Assembly (NCBI RefSeq): GCF_035987325.1
Contig: NZ_CP108488.1
Coordinates: 2,976,001-3,040,000 of the forward strand
Reading direction: 5' to 3'
Source of the DNA: Streptomyces sp. NBC_01244
GTDB taxonomy: Bacteria > Actinomycetota > Actinomycetes > Streptomycetales > Streptomycetaceae
DNA length: 64,000 nucleotides
Shown here: positions 18,182 through 27,104 of the stretch, piece after piece
How positions within the stretch are numbered: position 1 is the stretch's first letter
How the letters are laid out: the number at the start of each line of letters is the position of its first letter
Program-made: the position numbers and the translations under genes
Notes under the pieces: model-generated
Databases searched by the model: none
Told to the model about the DNA's origin: nothing
What the model saw: the letters and a program-made list of their open reading frames with translations, nothing else

Positions 18182-19189
18182 CTAAGCCCCCGGCCCCTGC
18201 CCCGTCGAGCCCCGGACCACCAGCTCCGGCTGGAAGACGTACTCCGTGCGCTGGACGGGGGTGCCGGCGACCGCTTCCAGGAGGGCGCCCACCGCTGCCG
18301 TGGCCATGGCGCGGACCGGCTGGCGGACCGTGGTCAGCGGGGGGTCCGTGAACGCGATGAGCGGGGAGTCGTCGAAGCCGACCACCGAGATGTCCTCCGG
18401 GACGCGCAGGCCCCGCTCGCGGGCGGCCCGTATGACGCCCAGGGCCATCGGGTCGCTGCCGCAGACGATGCCCGTGCAGCCCCGGTCCAGCAGGGCTCCG
18501 CCCGCCGCATGGCCGCCCTCGACCGTGAAGAGGGTGCGCTGGATCAGGCCTTCGGCCGCGGCCGAGGGGAGGGCCGCGACGAAACCCGCCTCCTTGCGGG
18601 CCGACGGGACGTAGCGGGTCGGGCCGATGGCCAGGCCGATCCTGCGGTGGCCCAGGTCCTCCAGGTGGCGGACCGCCATGTCCGCCGCCGCGCGGTCGTC
18701 CGGGGAGATGAAGGGGGCCTGGACCTGCTCGTTGAAGCCGTTGATGAGGACGAAGGGGACCCCCCGCGCCGCGAGCCGCTGGTAGCGCGAAGGGTCCGCC
18801 GAGGAGTCCGCGTGCAGCCCCGACAGGAACACGATGCCGGTGACCCCGCGTTCCTCGAGCTGCTCCACCAGCTCGTCCTCGGTGGCCCCGCCCGGGCTCT
18901 GCGTGCACAGCACCGGGGTGTAGCCGTGGCCCGCGAGGGTCTGCTCGATGACCTGGGCGAACGCCGGGAAGATGGGGTTGGTCAGCTCCGGGGTGAGCAG
19001 GCCGACCAGGCCGTTGCTGCGCCGGCGCAGCCGGACCGGGCGTTCGTAGCCCAGCAGGTCCATGGCGGCCAGCACCTTGTGCCGGGTGCCGGAGGCCACG
19101 CCCGCCTTGCCGTTGAGCACGCGGCTGACGGTCGCCTCGCTGACCGCGGCCTGCGCGGCGATGTCCGTCAGCCGCAGCGGGGAGGTCAT
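18182..19189 (-). CDS. LacI family repressor, MalR-like paralog
   Basis: This 335-residue repressor has an N-terminal LacI helix-turn-helix (LTDIAAQAAVSEATVSRVLNGKAGV, about residues 6-31) with the conserved LGYERPVRL hinge, followed by a periplasmic-binding-type sensor domain ending in VGFDDSPLIAFTDPPLTTVRQP. Its ATG overlaps the aglA stop (ATGA at 19186-19189), so it is the last cistron of the malEFG-aglA operon. It is strongly similar to the second LacI protein at 25938-26978 throughout, including the hinge and sensor signature, so the two are paralogs. Binding to the CTTGC/GCAAG operators of the starch and maltose genes is inferred from the known role of MalR. Confidence 0.9.
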   Translation of the reverse strand: MTSPLRLTDIAAQAAVSEATVSRVLNGKAGVASGTRHKVLAAMDLLGYERPVRLRRRSNGLVGLLTPELTNPIFPAFAQVIEQTLAGHGYTPVLCTQSPGGATEDELVEQLEERGVTGIVFLSGLHADSSADPSRYQRLAARGVPFVLINGFNEQVQAPFISPDDRAAADMAVRHLEDLGHRRIGLAIGPTRYVPSARKEAGFVAALPSAAAEGLIQRTLFTVEGGHAAGGALLDRGCTGIVCGSDPMALGVIRAARERGLRVPEDISVVGFDDSPLIAFTDPPLTTVRQPVRAMATAAVGALLEAVAGTPVQRTEYVFQPELVVRGSTGQGPGA

Positions 19190-20802
19190 CCCCTCCACCA
19201 CACCGCCGTGTCGGCCGGCAGTTCCGACGGGTCGGGCAGGGGCCCGCTCGCCAGCAGTACGGTGCCCGGCGCGGGCATCCGTACCGGCCCGGCCGTGGTG
19301 TTGACCGTGCAGGTGAACTCTCCCCGGCGGAAGGCCAGGACGCCCGCCGGGGCGTCCAGCCACTCCACCGCGTCGCCCGCGCCCAGCTCCGGGTGCGAGC
19401 GGCGCAGGTGCAGTGCGGAGCGGTAGAGCTCCAGGGTCGAGTCCGGGTCTCCGGTCTGCGCGGCCACGCTCAGGCCCGCCCACTCGGCCGGCTGCGGCAG
19501 CCAGCTGCCGCCGTCGCCGAAGCCGTACGGGGCCTGCGTACCCGACCACGGGATCGGTACGCGGCAGCCGTCGCGCATCCCGTCCTGCCCGGCGCCGCGC
19601 GTGAAGGCCGGGTCCTGCCGCACCCCGTCCGGCAGGTCGAGGACCTCCGGCAGGCCGAGCTCCTCGCCCTGGTAGACGTACGCCGATCCGGGCAGGGCCA
19701 GCATCAGCAGCGCGGCCGCCCGCGCCCGGGCCAGTCCCTCGGCCCCTCCCCCGTACCTCGTGACGTGGCGCACCACGTCGTGGTTCGACAGCACCCACGT
19801 CGTGGGCGCGCCCACCGGGCGCATCGCGTCGAGGGACTCGTCGATGGTGGCGCGCAGCGCCTGCGCGTCCCACCCGGTGTTCAGGTAGTGGAAGTTGAAG
19901 GCCTGGTGCAGCTCGTCGGGCCGCAGGTACATGGCCGTCCGGTCGGCGCTGGGCGTCCAGGCCTCGGCGACGCCGATGCGGTCGCCCGCGTACTCGTCGA
20001 GGACCCGGCGCCAGGAGCGGTAGATCTCGTGGACGCCGTCCTGGTCGAAGAAGGGCAGCACCTGGTTGCCGAGCAGCTTGAGCTGTTCGCCGCGGCCGAG
20101 GTCGGGCAGGCCGGGGGCCTTGACCAGGCCGTGGGCCACGTCGATGCGGAAGCCGTCGGCGCCGAGGTCGAGCCAGAAGCGCAGGATCGAGCGGAACTCG
20201 TCCTGGACGGCCGGGTGTTCCCAGTTGAAGTCGGGCTGCTCGGGCGCGAAGAGGTGCAGGTACCACTCGCCGTCGGCGACCCGGGTCCAGGCGGGTCCGC
20301 CGAAGATGGACTCCCAGTCGTTGGGGGGCTCGGCCCCGCCGTCGCCCCGGCCCGGGCGGAAGTGGAAGCGTTCGCGCAGCGGCGTGCCCGGCCCTTCGCG
20401 CAGCGCCTGCTTGAACCATTCGTGCTGGTCGGAGCAGTGGTTGGGGACCAGGTCCACGATGATCCGCAGGTCCAGCGCGTGGGCTTCGCGGATCACGGCG
20501 TCGGCGTCGTGGAGGCCGCCGAACATCGGGTCGATGGCCCGGTAATCGGCGACGTCGTAGCCGGCGTCGGCCTGCGGGGAGGCGTAGAAGGGGCTGAGCC
20601 ATACGGCGTCGACGCCCAGGTCCTTCAGGTAGGGCAGTCGGCTGCGGATGCCTTCGAGGTCCCCCATGCCGTCCCCGTTGGAGTCGGCGAAGCTGCGCGG
20701 ATAGACCTGATAGATCACCGCTTCTCTCCACCAGCCGGGCTGGGTGCCGGTGGAGGAGGGGAAGCCACTACTCGAAGGCACAGTGGCGAGGTGCTGGGTC
20801 AT
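19186..20802 (-). CDS. aglA: GH13 alpha-glucosidase (first copy)
   Basis: The 538-residue enzyme has no signal peptide and should split imported maltose and maltodextrins into glucose in the cytoplasm. It starts with WWREAVIYQVYPRSFADSNGDGMGD and keeps the GH13 catalytic residues Asp221 (ADGFRID), Glu280 (GVAEAW) and Asp342 (LSNHD), with GYDVADY as region I. This fits actinobacterial AglA rather than amylases. AAGGA lies before the ATG. It is the fourth cistron after malG, 73 bp downstream, and overlaps the following lacI gene by 4 bases. A close paralog lies at 24301-25911. Confidence 0.92.
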   Translation of the reverse strand: MTQHLATVPSSSGFPSSTGTQPGWWREAVIYQVYPRSFADSNGDGMGDLEGIRSRLPYLKDLGVDAVWLSPFYASPQADAGYDVADYRAIDPMFGGLHDADAVIREAHALDLRIIVDLVPNHCSDQHEWFKQALREGPGTPLRERFHFRPGRGDGGAEPPNDWESIFGGPAWTRVADGEWYLHLFAPEQPDFNWEHPAVQDEFRSILRFWLDLGADGFRIDVAHGLVKAPGLPDLGRGEQLKLLGNQVLPFFDQDGVHEIYRSWRRVLDEYAGDRIGVAEAWTPSADRTAMYLRPDELHQAFNFHYLNTGWDAQALRATIDESLDAMRPVGAPTTWVLSNHDVVRHVTRYGGGAEGLARARAAALLMLALPGSAYVYQGEELGLPEVLDLPDGVRQDPAFTRGAGQDGMRDGCRVPIPWSGTQAPYGFGDGGSWLPQPAEWAGLSVAAQTGDPDSTLELYRSALHLRRSHPELGAGDAVEWLDAPAGVLAFRRGEFTCTVNTTAGPVRMPAPGTVLLASGPLPDPSELPADTAVWWRG

Positions 20803-20875
20803 GTCGTCCTTGGGAGATCGGGCCGGGGGTGAGAGGGGGCAGGCATCGGGTGGTCGGCCCGTGCGCGCGGGGCGG

Positions 20876-21763
20876 TCAGCCCTTGGTCGCGCCTGCCGTC
20901 ATCCCGGCGACGAGGTGACGCTGGGCGAAGAGGAAGAAGAACGCCGCGGGGATGGCGATGAGGATGGAAGCCGCGCTCATCGCACCCCAGTTGGAGGTGT
21001 ACTGGGTGACGAAGGTCTGCAGGCCGCCGGCCAGGGTGAGGTTGTCCTCGCCGACCATGAAGGCGGAGGCGTACGCGACCTCGCCCCAGGCGGTGATGAA
21101 GGCGTAGAAGCCGGTGACGGCGAGGCCGGGCTTGGCGAGCGGGAGGATCAGGCGCCAGAAGGTGCCGAAGGGGTTGAGCCCGTCGACGCGGCCGGATTCG
21201 TCGATCTCGACCGGGATGGTGTCGAAGAAGCCCTTCATCATCCAGGCGCAGAAGGGCACGGCGATGGTGAGGTACGTGATCACCAGGCCGAGCGGCTGGT
21301 TGAGCAGCCCGAGGTCGCCCATGAGGTTGTAGAGCGGGACGATGAGGATGGCCATCGGGAACATCTGCGTGATGAGCAGGGTCCACATCAGCGGCTTCAT
21401 TCCGGGGAACTTGAAGCGGCTGACGGCGTATCCGGTGGTGGCGGCGATGAACACCCCGAGGACGGTGGTGATGCCGGCGACCAGGACGGAGTTGCCGAAC
21501 CAGGAGAGGAAGGAGGTCGACTCCACCAGGTAGTGGTAGTTGTCGAGGGTCGGTTCCTTGACGAAGTCCGTGGAGATGGCGTGCTTGGCCGGCTTGAGCG
21601 AGGTCAGCAGGACCCACAGCACCGGGAAGACGGCTATCACGGACGCGACGGCCAGGGTGGAGTGCAGGCCGACGGAGGCGAGCGGGGAGCGCTTGCCGCG
21701 GGGACGGGCGGAGGCCGCCTTCGCGGAACGCGCGGAACGCGCGGAGTTGGTCGTCACGGTCAC
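20876..21763 (-). CDS. malG: Maltose/maltodextrin ABC transporter permease MalG
   Basis: The 295-residue inner-membrane protein is one half of the permease channel. It has about six transmembrane segments and the EAA loop near the C-terminal third, with VEIDESGRVDGLNPFGTFWRLILPLAKPGL as the coupling region for the ATPase. The family is the MalG-type sugar permeases. The GTG at 21763 is chosen because it overlaps the malF stop (GTGA at 21760-21763), which indicates translational coupling. No ATPase gene is in the operon; Streptomyces usually uses the shared MsiK encoded elsewhere. Confidence 0.93.
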   Translation of the reverse strand: MTVTTNSARSARSAKAASARPRGKRSPLASVGLHSTLAVASVIAVFPVLWVLLTSLKPAKHAISTDFVKEPTLDNYHYLVESTSFLSWFGNSVLVAGITTVLGVFIAATTGYAVSRFKFPGMKPLMWTLLITQMFPMAILIVPLYNLMGDLGLLNQPLGLVITYLTIAVPFCAWMMKGFFDTIPVEIDESGRVDGLNPFGTFWRLILPLAKPGLAVTGFYAFITAWGEVAYASAFMVGEDNLTLAGGLQTFVTQYTSNWGAMSAASILIAIPAAFFFLFAQRHLVAGMTAGATKG

Positions 21764-22794
21764 CACACCTCTCCCTGCTTGCGCAGCGAGCGCCGGTAGA
21801 CCAGCGCGAAGATCATGAGCAGCAGGAGGATCAGTACGCCCCAGGTCGCCGAGCCGGCGAAGTCGCGCGGGCTCGACACGAACGCCTCGCGGAAGGCCTG
21901 GGTCACCAGGATCTCGGTGGAGTCGCCCGGGCCGCCCCGGGTGAGCAGGAAGATCACCGGGAACATGTTGAAGGTCCAGATGGTGGAGAGCAGGATCACG
22001 GTCATGCTGACCGTGCGCAGTCCGGGCAGGGTGATGTGGCGGAACCGCTGCCAGGGCCGGGCCCCGTCCATCTCGGCGGCCTCGTAGAGCTCGCCGGGGA
22101 TCGACTGCATTCCGCCGAGCAGGGCGACCATCATGAAGGGGACGCCGAGCCAGACGTTGACGGAGATGACGGCGATCTTGGCCCAGGTCGGGTCGTCGAG
22201 CCACGGGACGGCGGAGATGCCGCCGCCTTCGAGGATCTTGTTGAGGATGCCGTTGTCGCGGTTGAAGAGGAACCGCCAGGCGAAGACGGAGACGAATCCG
22301 GGCACCGCCCAGGGCAGGATGAGCGCCATCCGGTAGGCGGCGCGGCCCTTGAACTCGCGGTTGAGCACGGTGGCCAGGCCGAGGCCGAGCGCGAAGGTGA
22401 TCGAGACGCAGGCGACGGTCCACAGGACCGTCCACACCAGCCGCTGCAGGAACACCGGGTCGGCCAGGACGGCGGCGTAGTTGTCGAGCCCGATGAACTC
22501 GTACGACGCCTCGATGTGGTTGGCGCCGATGGTGCGGCCGACGTTGCGTTCGGTGGCGTCGGTCAGCGACAGGTAGATGCCGCGGACCAGGGGCCAGCCG
22601 ATGATCACGCCGAGCACGAGCACCACGGGGGTGATCATGGCCCAGGCGTACCAGTGGGTGGCCAGGGCCCGCTTCAGCCCGGGACGGTTCCTGTTGTCAG
22701 TCCTGCGGCTCCGGCCGCGGGCGGCGGGACCGGCGTCAGGACCGGTCTCGCCGCCCGCGGCCTTCGCCACCGACTGGCTGGTGTGAGCAGCCAT
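21760..22794 (-). CDS. malF: Maltose/maltodextrin ABC transporter permease MalF
   Basis: This 344-residue protein is the second permease subunit. A cytoplasmic basic stretch (RGRSRRTDNRNRPG) is followed by about six transmembrane segments and an EAA coupling loop (LYEAAEMDGARPWQRFRHITLPGL) near residue 236. It lies 8 bp after malE and overlaps malG by 4 bases. Sequence and order match the malEFG operon characterised in Streptomyces coelicolor. The substrate is inferred from gene order and from the neighbouring alpha-glucosidase. Confidence 0.93.
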   Translation of the reverse strand: MAAHTSQSVAKAAGGETGPDAGPAARGRSRRTDNRNRPGLKRALATHWYAWAMITPVVLVLGVIIGWPLVRGIYLSLTDATERNVGRTIGANHIEASYEFIGLDNYAAVLADPVFLQRLVWTVLWTVACVSITFALGLGLATVLNREFKGRAAYRMALILPWAVPGFVSVFAWRFLFNRDNGILNKILEGGGISAVPWLDDPTWAKIAVISVNVWLGVPFMMVALLGGMQSIPGELYEAAEMDGARPWQRFRHITLPGLRTVSMTVILLSTIWTFNMFPVIFLLTRGGPGDSTEILVTQAFREAFVSSPRDFAGSATWGVLILLLLMIFALVYRRSLRKQGEVW

Positions 22795-22802
22795 GGTTTC
22801 CG

Positions 22803-24080
22803 TTACTTCCAGCCCTTGAGGATCTTGCGGAATTCGACGCCGGCCGCCTTGGCCGCGTCCTCCGGGCTCGACGCCCCGGTGATCGCCTTGGTGTATTCGA
22901 CCTGGAGCGGCGCGAAGAGGGATCCGTTCTCCGGGATCCAGGCGCGCTCGACGGCCTTGTCCACGGCCGGCTTGAAGAACTGGACCATCTCGCTGGACTT
23001 GACGTCGGGCTGCTCGTAGGCGGCGGTCCGGGTCGGGAGCAGGCTCAGTTCCTTGGCGGACTGGACCTGCACCTCCTGCGAGGTCATGTAGTCGACGAAG
23101 GCGTTGGCCGCGGCGATGTTCTTGGAGCCCGCGTAGACGGCGAGGTCGTGGCCGCCCTGCGGGGCGCCCGCCTTGACGGAGCCGGCCGGGACCGCGGCGA
23201 TGCCGAGGTTGGCCTTGTCCTTGAACTGGTCGCCCGCGTAGCTGTCGGCCACGGCCCAGGGGCCGTTGATCATCATCGCGGCCTCGCCCGTCTTGAAGGC
23301 GGTCTGCATGTTGACCCAGCCGTCGGTGGCGTTGGTGATCGCCGCACCCGAGGTGACCAGGTCGCGGGCGGCCTTGAAGGCCTTGACGCCCGCCGCGTTG
23401 TCGACGGTGACCGTCTTGGTCTTCGCGTCGACGAGGTCGCCGCCCTCTCCGTAGATGAGGGGGAGGAACCAGTAGGAGTCGTCGCCGCGCAGGTAGAGGC
23501 CGGCCTTGCCGGTCTTGGCCTTGATGGCCGCGGCGGCGGTCTTCACCTCTTCCAGCGTCTTGGGGGGCTCGACGCCGGCGTCGGCGAGCATCTTCTTGTT
23601 GTAGAAGAGGCCCATGGTGTCGATGACCTGCGGGACGGCGTAGGTCTTGCCCTCGTACTTGCCGCTGGCCGCGGCCTGGGGCAGGAAGTCGGTGTCGACC
23701 TTCTTGGCCGTGTCGGCCGGGACCTCGGCGAGGTAGCCGAGGGAGGCGAAGTCGGCGACCCAGCCCACGTCGGCACGGATCACGTCAGGGGCCTCGGAGC
23801 CGCTGCTGAAGGCGTTCTTGACCTTGTTCTGCGCGTCGCCGTACGGGACGTTGACGTACTTGACGGTCACCTTGGGGTGCTTGGCGGTGAACGCCTCGGC
23901 GATCTTCTGGAAGGACGCCTTCTCGGCGTCGTTCGAGGTGTCCCACCACGTGACCGTGCCGGAGAGCTCCCCGTCGGCCTTGGCGCCGCTGCTGCCGCCG
24001 TCCTTGGTGTCACCGCCGCAAGCCGTCGCCGCGAGCGCCAGAGCCGCGACCAGCGCGGTGGCCGCTATGCCACGCCGCAT
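22803..24080 (-). CDS. malE: Maltose/maltodextrin-binding lipoprotein MalE
   Basis: The 425-residue protein is the extracellular solute-binding subunit. Residues 1-20 form a lipoprotein signal with the modified cysteine at 21 (AATAC), followed by a Gly/Ser-rich spacer and a mature domain starting GTVTWWDTSNDAEKASFQKIAEAF, typical of family 1 sugar-binding proteins. Later features include NGPWAVAD and AFVDYMTSQE. The ATG at 24080 is preceded by AAGGAG; the longer upstream reading runs into the operator region and is rejected. It is the first gene of malEFG-aglA-lacI, with its operator at 24164-24184. Confidence 0.94.
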   Translation of the reverse strand: MRRGIAATALVAALALAATACGGDTKDGGSSGAKADGELSGTVTWWDTSNDAEKASFQKIAEAFTAKHPKVTVKYVNVPYGDAQNKVKNAFSSGSEAPDVIRADVGWVADFASLGYLAEVPADTAKKVDTDFLPQAAASGKYEGKTYAVPQVIDTMGLFYNKKMLADAGVEPPKTLEEVKTAAAAIKAKTGKAGLYLRGDDSYWFLPLIYGEGGDLVDAKTKTVTVDNAAGVKAFKAARDLVTSGAAITNATDGWVNMQTAFKTGEAAMMINGPWAVADSYAGDQFKDKANLGIAAVPAGSVKAGAPQGGHDLAVYAGSKNIAAANAFVDYMTSQEVQVQSAKELSLLPTRTAAYEQPDVKSSEMVQFFKPAVDKAVERAWIPENGSLFAPLQVEYTKAITGASSPEDAAKAAGVEFRKILKGWK

Positions 24081-24131
24081 ATGAACTCCTTCGATGATCC
24101 CGGCCGCGCCTCGCGGTCCCGAGTTGCCGAG

Positions 24132-24184
24132 AACGTAACAAGCCTGAAAGCCGACCGAAAGACCTTGCGGGAACTTTCTGCAAG
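24132..24184 (-). promoter_or_regulatory. malE upstream operator and possible -10 box
   Basis: An inverted repeat CTTGC-N11-GCAAG spans 24164-24184, 84-104 bp before the malE start, and fits the half-sites seen at the amylase promoter. On the minus strand a TACGTT hexamer (24132-24137) could be the -10 box downstream of it; the -35 is unclear. A further CTTGCTG lies at 24228-24234, nearer the divergent aglA gene. A role in MalR-type repression is inferred. Confidence 0.65.
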
Positions 24185-24300
24185 AAGGGTTGATCGTTAC
24201 ATCCACGTGTCCGGACGGTTGCCGCAGCTTGCTGTTAGTTCGAACCCTCTTCGACTGTCCGGGCCCGCAACCAGGGGGTGCGTACGCGCGTTGACCCGAT

Positions 24301-25911
24301 ATGACCCACGAGTTGACCGCCTCCCGGCTTGCAAGCGCTTCCAGCAACGCCACCGCGAGCGGCGGCTGGTGGCGTGATGCCGTCATCTACCAGGTGTACG
24401 TACGCTCCTTCGCGGACAGCGACGGCGACGGGATCGGGGACCTGCGCGGGGTCCGCGAGCACCTGCCCCACCTGGCCCGGCTCGGGGTCGACGCGGTGTG
24501 GCTGACCCCCTTCTACGTATCCCCGCAGGCGGACGGCGGCTACGACGTCGCCGACTACCGGGCCGTCGACCCGCTCTTCGGGGACCTCTCCGACGCCGAC
24601 GACCTCATCCGCGCCGCACACGCGCTGGGGCTGCGCGTCATCGTGGACGTGGTCCCGAACCACACCTCCGAGCAGCACGTCTGGTTCCGGGCGGCGCTGG
24701 CCGGCGAGCCGGGGGCCCGCGACCGCTACCACTTCCACCCGGGCCGGGGGCCCGCCGGGGAGCTCCCGCCCAACGACTGGGAGTCGGTCTTCGGCGGCCC
24801 CGCCTGGAGCCGGACCCCCGACGGCGCCTGGTACCTGCACCTCTTCGCCCCCGAGCAGCCCGACCTGAACTGGGACAACCCGGAGGTCGCGGAGGAGTTC
24901 TCCGCCGTCCTGCGCTTCTGGCTCGACCTCGGCGTCGACGGGTTCCGGGTGGACGTGGCGCACGGCATGGTCAAGGCCCCGGGCCTGCCGGACATCGGCC
25001 GCGGCGCGCAGGCCACCCTCATCGGCACCGAGCCGCTCCCCTTCTTCGACCAGGACGGGGTCCACGAGATCCACCGCTCCTGGCGGCGGCTGCTCGATTC
25101 CTACGAGGTCCCGCGCATCGGTGTCGCGGAGGCCTGGGCCCCCACCTCCGAGCGGCTCGCGCTGTACGTCCGGCCCGACGAGCTCCACCAGGCCTTCAAC
25201 TTCCGCTTCCTGAACTGCCCGTGGGACACCACCGCGCTGCGGACCGTCATCGACGAGTCCCTGGCCGCCACCGCCTCGGTGGGCGCGCCGACCACCTGGG
25301 TGCTGTCCAACCACGACGTCGTACGCCACCGCACCCGCTACGGCAGCCTGGCCCGGGCCCGGGCGGCCGCGCTGCTGATGCTGGCCCTGCCCGGATCGGC
25401 GTACGTCTACCAGGGCGAGGAGCTCGGCCTCCCCGAGGTGACCGACCTCCCGGACGCCGTCCGCCGGGACCCGGCCTTCACCCGGAGCGCCGGGCAGGAC
25501 GGGCTGCGCGACGGCTGCCGGGTGCCGATCCCGTGGTCCGGCGAGGAGCCCCCCTACGACTTCGGGCCGGCCGGGAGCTGGCTCCCGCAGCCGGCCGGCT
25601 GGGGCGGGCTCAGCGTCGCAGCGCAGACCGGCGACCCCCACTCCACCCTGGAGCTCTACCGCGCCGCCCTGGAACTGCGCCGCGCGATGCCGGGCCTCGG
25701 GGCGCCCGCGGAGCCCGGGATGCAGTGGCTGCCCGCGCCCGAGGGGGTGCTGCTCTTCACCCGCCCCGGCTTCGCGTGCACGCTCAACACCCGACCGGTC
25801 GCGCTCGAAATGCCCTCGCCCGGGCGCCCCGTCCTGTCCAGCGCCCCGGTGGAGACGGACGGCCGCACCGTCCGGCTTCCCCCGGATTCGTGCACGTGGT
25901 GGTCATGGTGA
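24301..25911 (+). CDS. aglA: GH13 alpha-glucosidase (second copy)
   Basis: This 536-residue cytoplasmic enzyme is a close paralog of the one at 19186-20802; long stretches such as DVAHG-VKAPGLPD-GRG and LSNHDVVRH are shared. Catalytic residues are Asp218 (VDGFRVD), Glu277 (GVAEAW) and Asp339 (LSNHD). It is divergent from malE and followed by a second MalR-like gene, a mirror image of the first cassette. There is no clear ribosome-binding site before the ATG, and a CTTGCAAG palindrome (24328-24335) lies inside the first ten codons, so the true start or mode of control may be unusual. Identity to the first copy looks like roughly two thirds by eye. Confidence 0.92.
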   Translation: MTHELTASRLASASSNATASGGWWRDAVIYQVYVRSFADSDGDGIGDLRGVREHLPHLARLGVDAVWLTPFYVSPQADGGYDVADYRAVDPLFGDLSDADDLIRAAHALGLRVIVDVVPNHTSEQHVWFRAALAGEPGARDRYHFHPGRGPAGELPPNDWESVFGGPAWSRTPDGAWYLHLFAPEQPDLNWDNPEVAEEFSAVLRFWLDLGVDGFRVDVAHGMVKAPGLPDIGRGAQATLIGTEPLPFFDQDGVHEIHRSWRRLLDSYEVPRIGVAEAWAPTSERLALYVRPDELHQAFNFRFLNCPWDTTALRTVIDESLAATASVGAPTTWVLSNHDVVRHRTRYGSLARARAAALLMLALPGSAYVYQGEELGLPEVTDLPDAVRRDPAFTRSAGQDGLRDGCRVPIPWSGEEPPYDFGPAGSWLPQPAGWGGLSVAAQTGDPHSTLELYRAALELRRAMPGLGAPAEPGMQWLPAPEGVLLFTRPGFACTLNTRPVALEMPSPGRPVLSSAPVETDGRTVRLPPDSCTWWSW

Positions 25912-25937
25912 ACGTCCGACCGGTACAGTCCAATCCC

Positions 25938-26978
25938 GTGACCGCACGGCTAGCCGACATCGCAGCCCAGGCGGGGGTCAGCGAAGCCACAGTCAGCCGC
26001 GTGCTCAACGGCAAGCCCGGTGTGGCCGCAGGCACCCGTGAATCCGTGCTGGCCGCACTCGACGTGCTCGGCTACGAACGCCCCGTACGGCTGCGCCAGC
26101 GCAGCGCGGGGCTCGTCGGCCTGATAACCCCCGAGCTCGACAACCCCATCTTCCCGGCGCTCGCCCAGGTCATCGGCCAGGCGCTGACCCGGCAGGGCTA
26201 CACCCCGGTGCTGGCCACGCAGACGCCCGGCGGGTCCACCGAGGACGAGCTCGTGGAGATGCTCGTCGAACGCGGGGTCTCCGGGATCATCTTCGTCTCC
26301 GGACTGCACGCGGACACCACGGCCGACATGGGCCGCTACGACCAACTCCGCGGTCAGGGCGTCCCGTACGTCCTCATCAACGGCTTCTCCGACAAGGTGC
26401 AGGCCCCCTTCGTCTCCCCCGACGACCGGGCCGCGATGCAGCTCGCGGTGACGCACCTGACCGCGCTCGGGCACACCCGGATCGGGCTGGCCGTCGGACC
26501 CAAGCGGTTCGTGCCGGTGCTCCGCAAGATCGAGGGCTTCCGTCTCGGCATGAAGGAGCGGCTCGGACTCGGCGAGGACGAGGTCGAGGAGCTGATCCAG
26601 CACTCCCTCTACACGCTGGAGGGCGGCCAGGCCGCCGCGGCCGCGCTGATCTCGCGCGGCTGCACGGCGGTGGTGTGCGCGAGCGACATGATGGCGCTCG
26701 GCGCGATCCGGGCGGCCCGGCAGCGGGGGCTCAAGGTGCCGCAGGACGTGTCGGTGGTCGGCTTCGACGACTCCCCGCTCATAGCGTTCACGGATCCGCC
26801 GCTGACCACCATCCGCCAGCCCGTGCAGGCCATGGGCCAGGCCGCGGTACGGACCCTGCTGGAGGAGATCGGCGGTACGCCGGCCCCGCACAGCGAGTTC
26901 GTGTTCCTCCCCGAGCTGGTCGTCCGCGGTTCCACCGCCTCGGGCCCCCAGCAGGGCCGAGGGCCCGCGCGCCCCTGA
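25938..26978 (+). CDS. malR: LacI family maltose regulator MalR
   Basis: The 346-residue repressor starts with the helix-turn-helix LADIAAQAGVSEATVSRVLNGKPGV and the hinge LGYERPVRLRQRS, then a sensor domain containing VSPDDRAAMQ and VGFDDSPLIAFTDPPLTTIRQP. It closely resembles MalR of S. coelicolor, which represses malEFG and, as Reg1, amylase genes in related strains. GTG 25938 is preferred because it gives an N-terminus like the paralog's; an in-frame ATG at 25905 would add 11 residues and overlap the aglA stop. It follows the second aglA directly. Of the two paralogs this one looks more like classical MalR. Confidence 0.9.
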   Translation: MTARLADIAAQAGVSEATVSRVLNGKPGVAAGTRESVLAALDVLGYERPVRLRQRSAGLVGLITPELDNPIFPALAQVIGQALTRQGYTPVLATQTPGGSTEDELVEMLVERGVSGIIFVSGLHADTTADMGRYDQLRGQGVPYVLINGFSDKVQAPFVSPDDRAAMQLAVTHLTALGHTRIGLAVGPKRFVPVLRKIEGFRLGMKERLGLGEDEVEELIQHSLYTLEGGQAAAAALISRGCTAVVCASDMMALGAIRAARQRGLKVPQDVSVVGFDDSPLIAFTDPPLTTIRQPVQAMGQAAVRTLLEEIGGTPAPHSEFVFLPELVVRGSTASGPQQGRGPARP

Positions 26979-27013
26979 GGGACGCCCCTGCCGTTCCCCC
27001 TAGGGACGTAAGG

Positions 27014-27038
27014 CCTCCGCTCGTCCCAGAGGCGGAGG
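27014..27038 (+). terminator. Weak hairpin after malR
   Basis: CCTCCGC at 27014-27020 can pair with GCGGAGG at 27032-27038 around an 11-base loop. The stem is short, so a terminator role is only possible. Confidence 0.35.
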
Positions 27039-27104
27039 GGCTGCGGCCAAGACCGTCCCAAGGGATGATCGAAGGCGAGTCCGCATCTGGCAGACTCTTT
27101 TCCT

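Noticed and set aside
17620..18351. Short plus-strand frames after the STAND gene
   Set aside because: They cross the inverted repeat and the end of the lacI gene, with no motif or start signal.
20803..20875. Missing malK ATPase gene as a deletion
   Set aside because: Streptomyces malEFG operons normally lack their own ATPase and use a shared one, so nothing is missing here.
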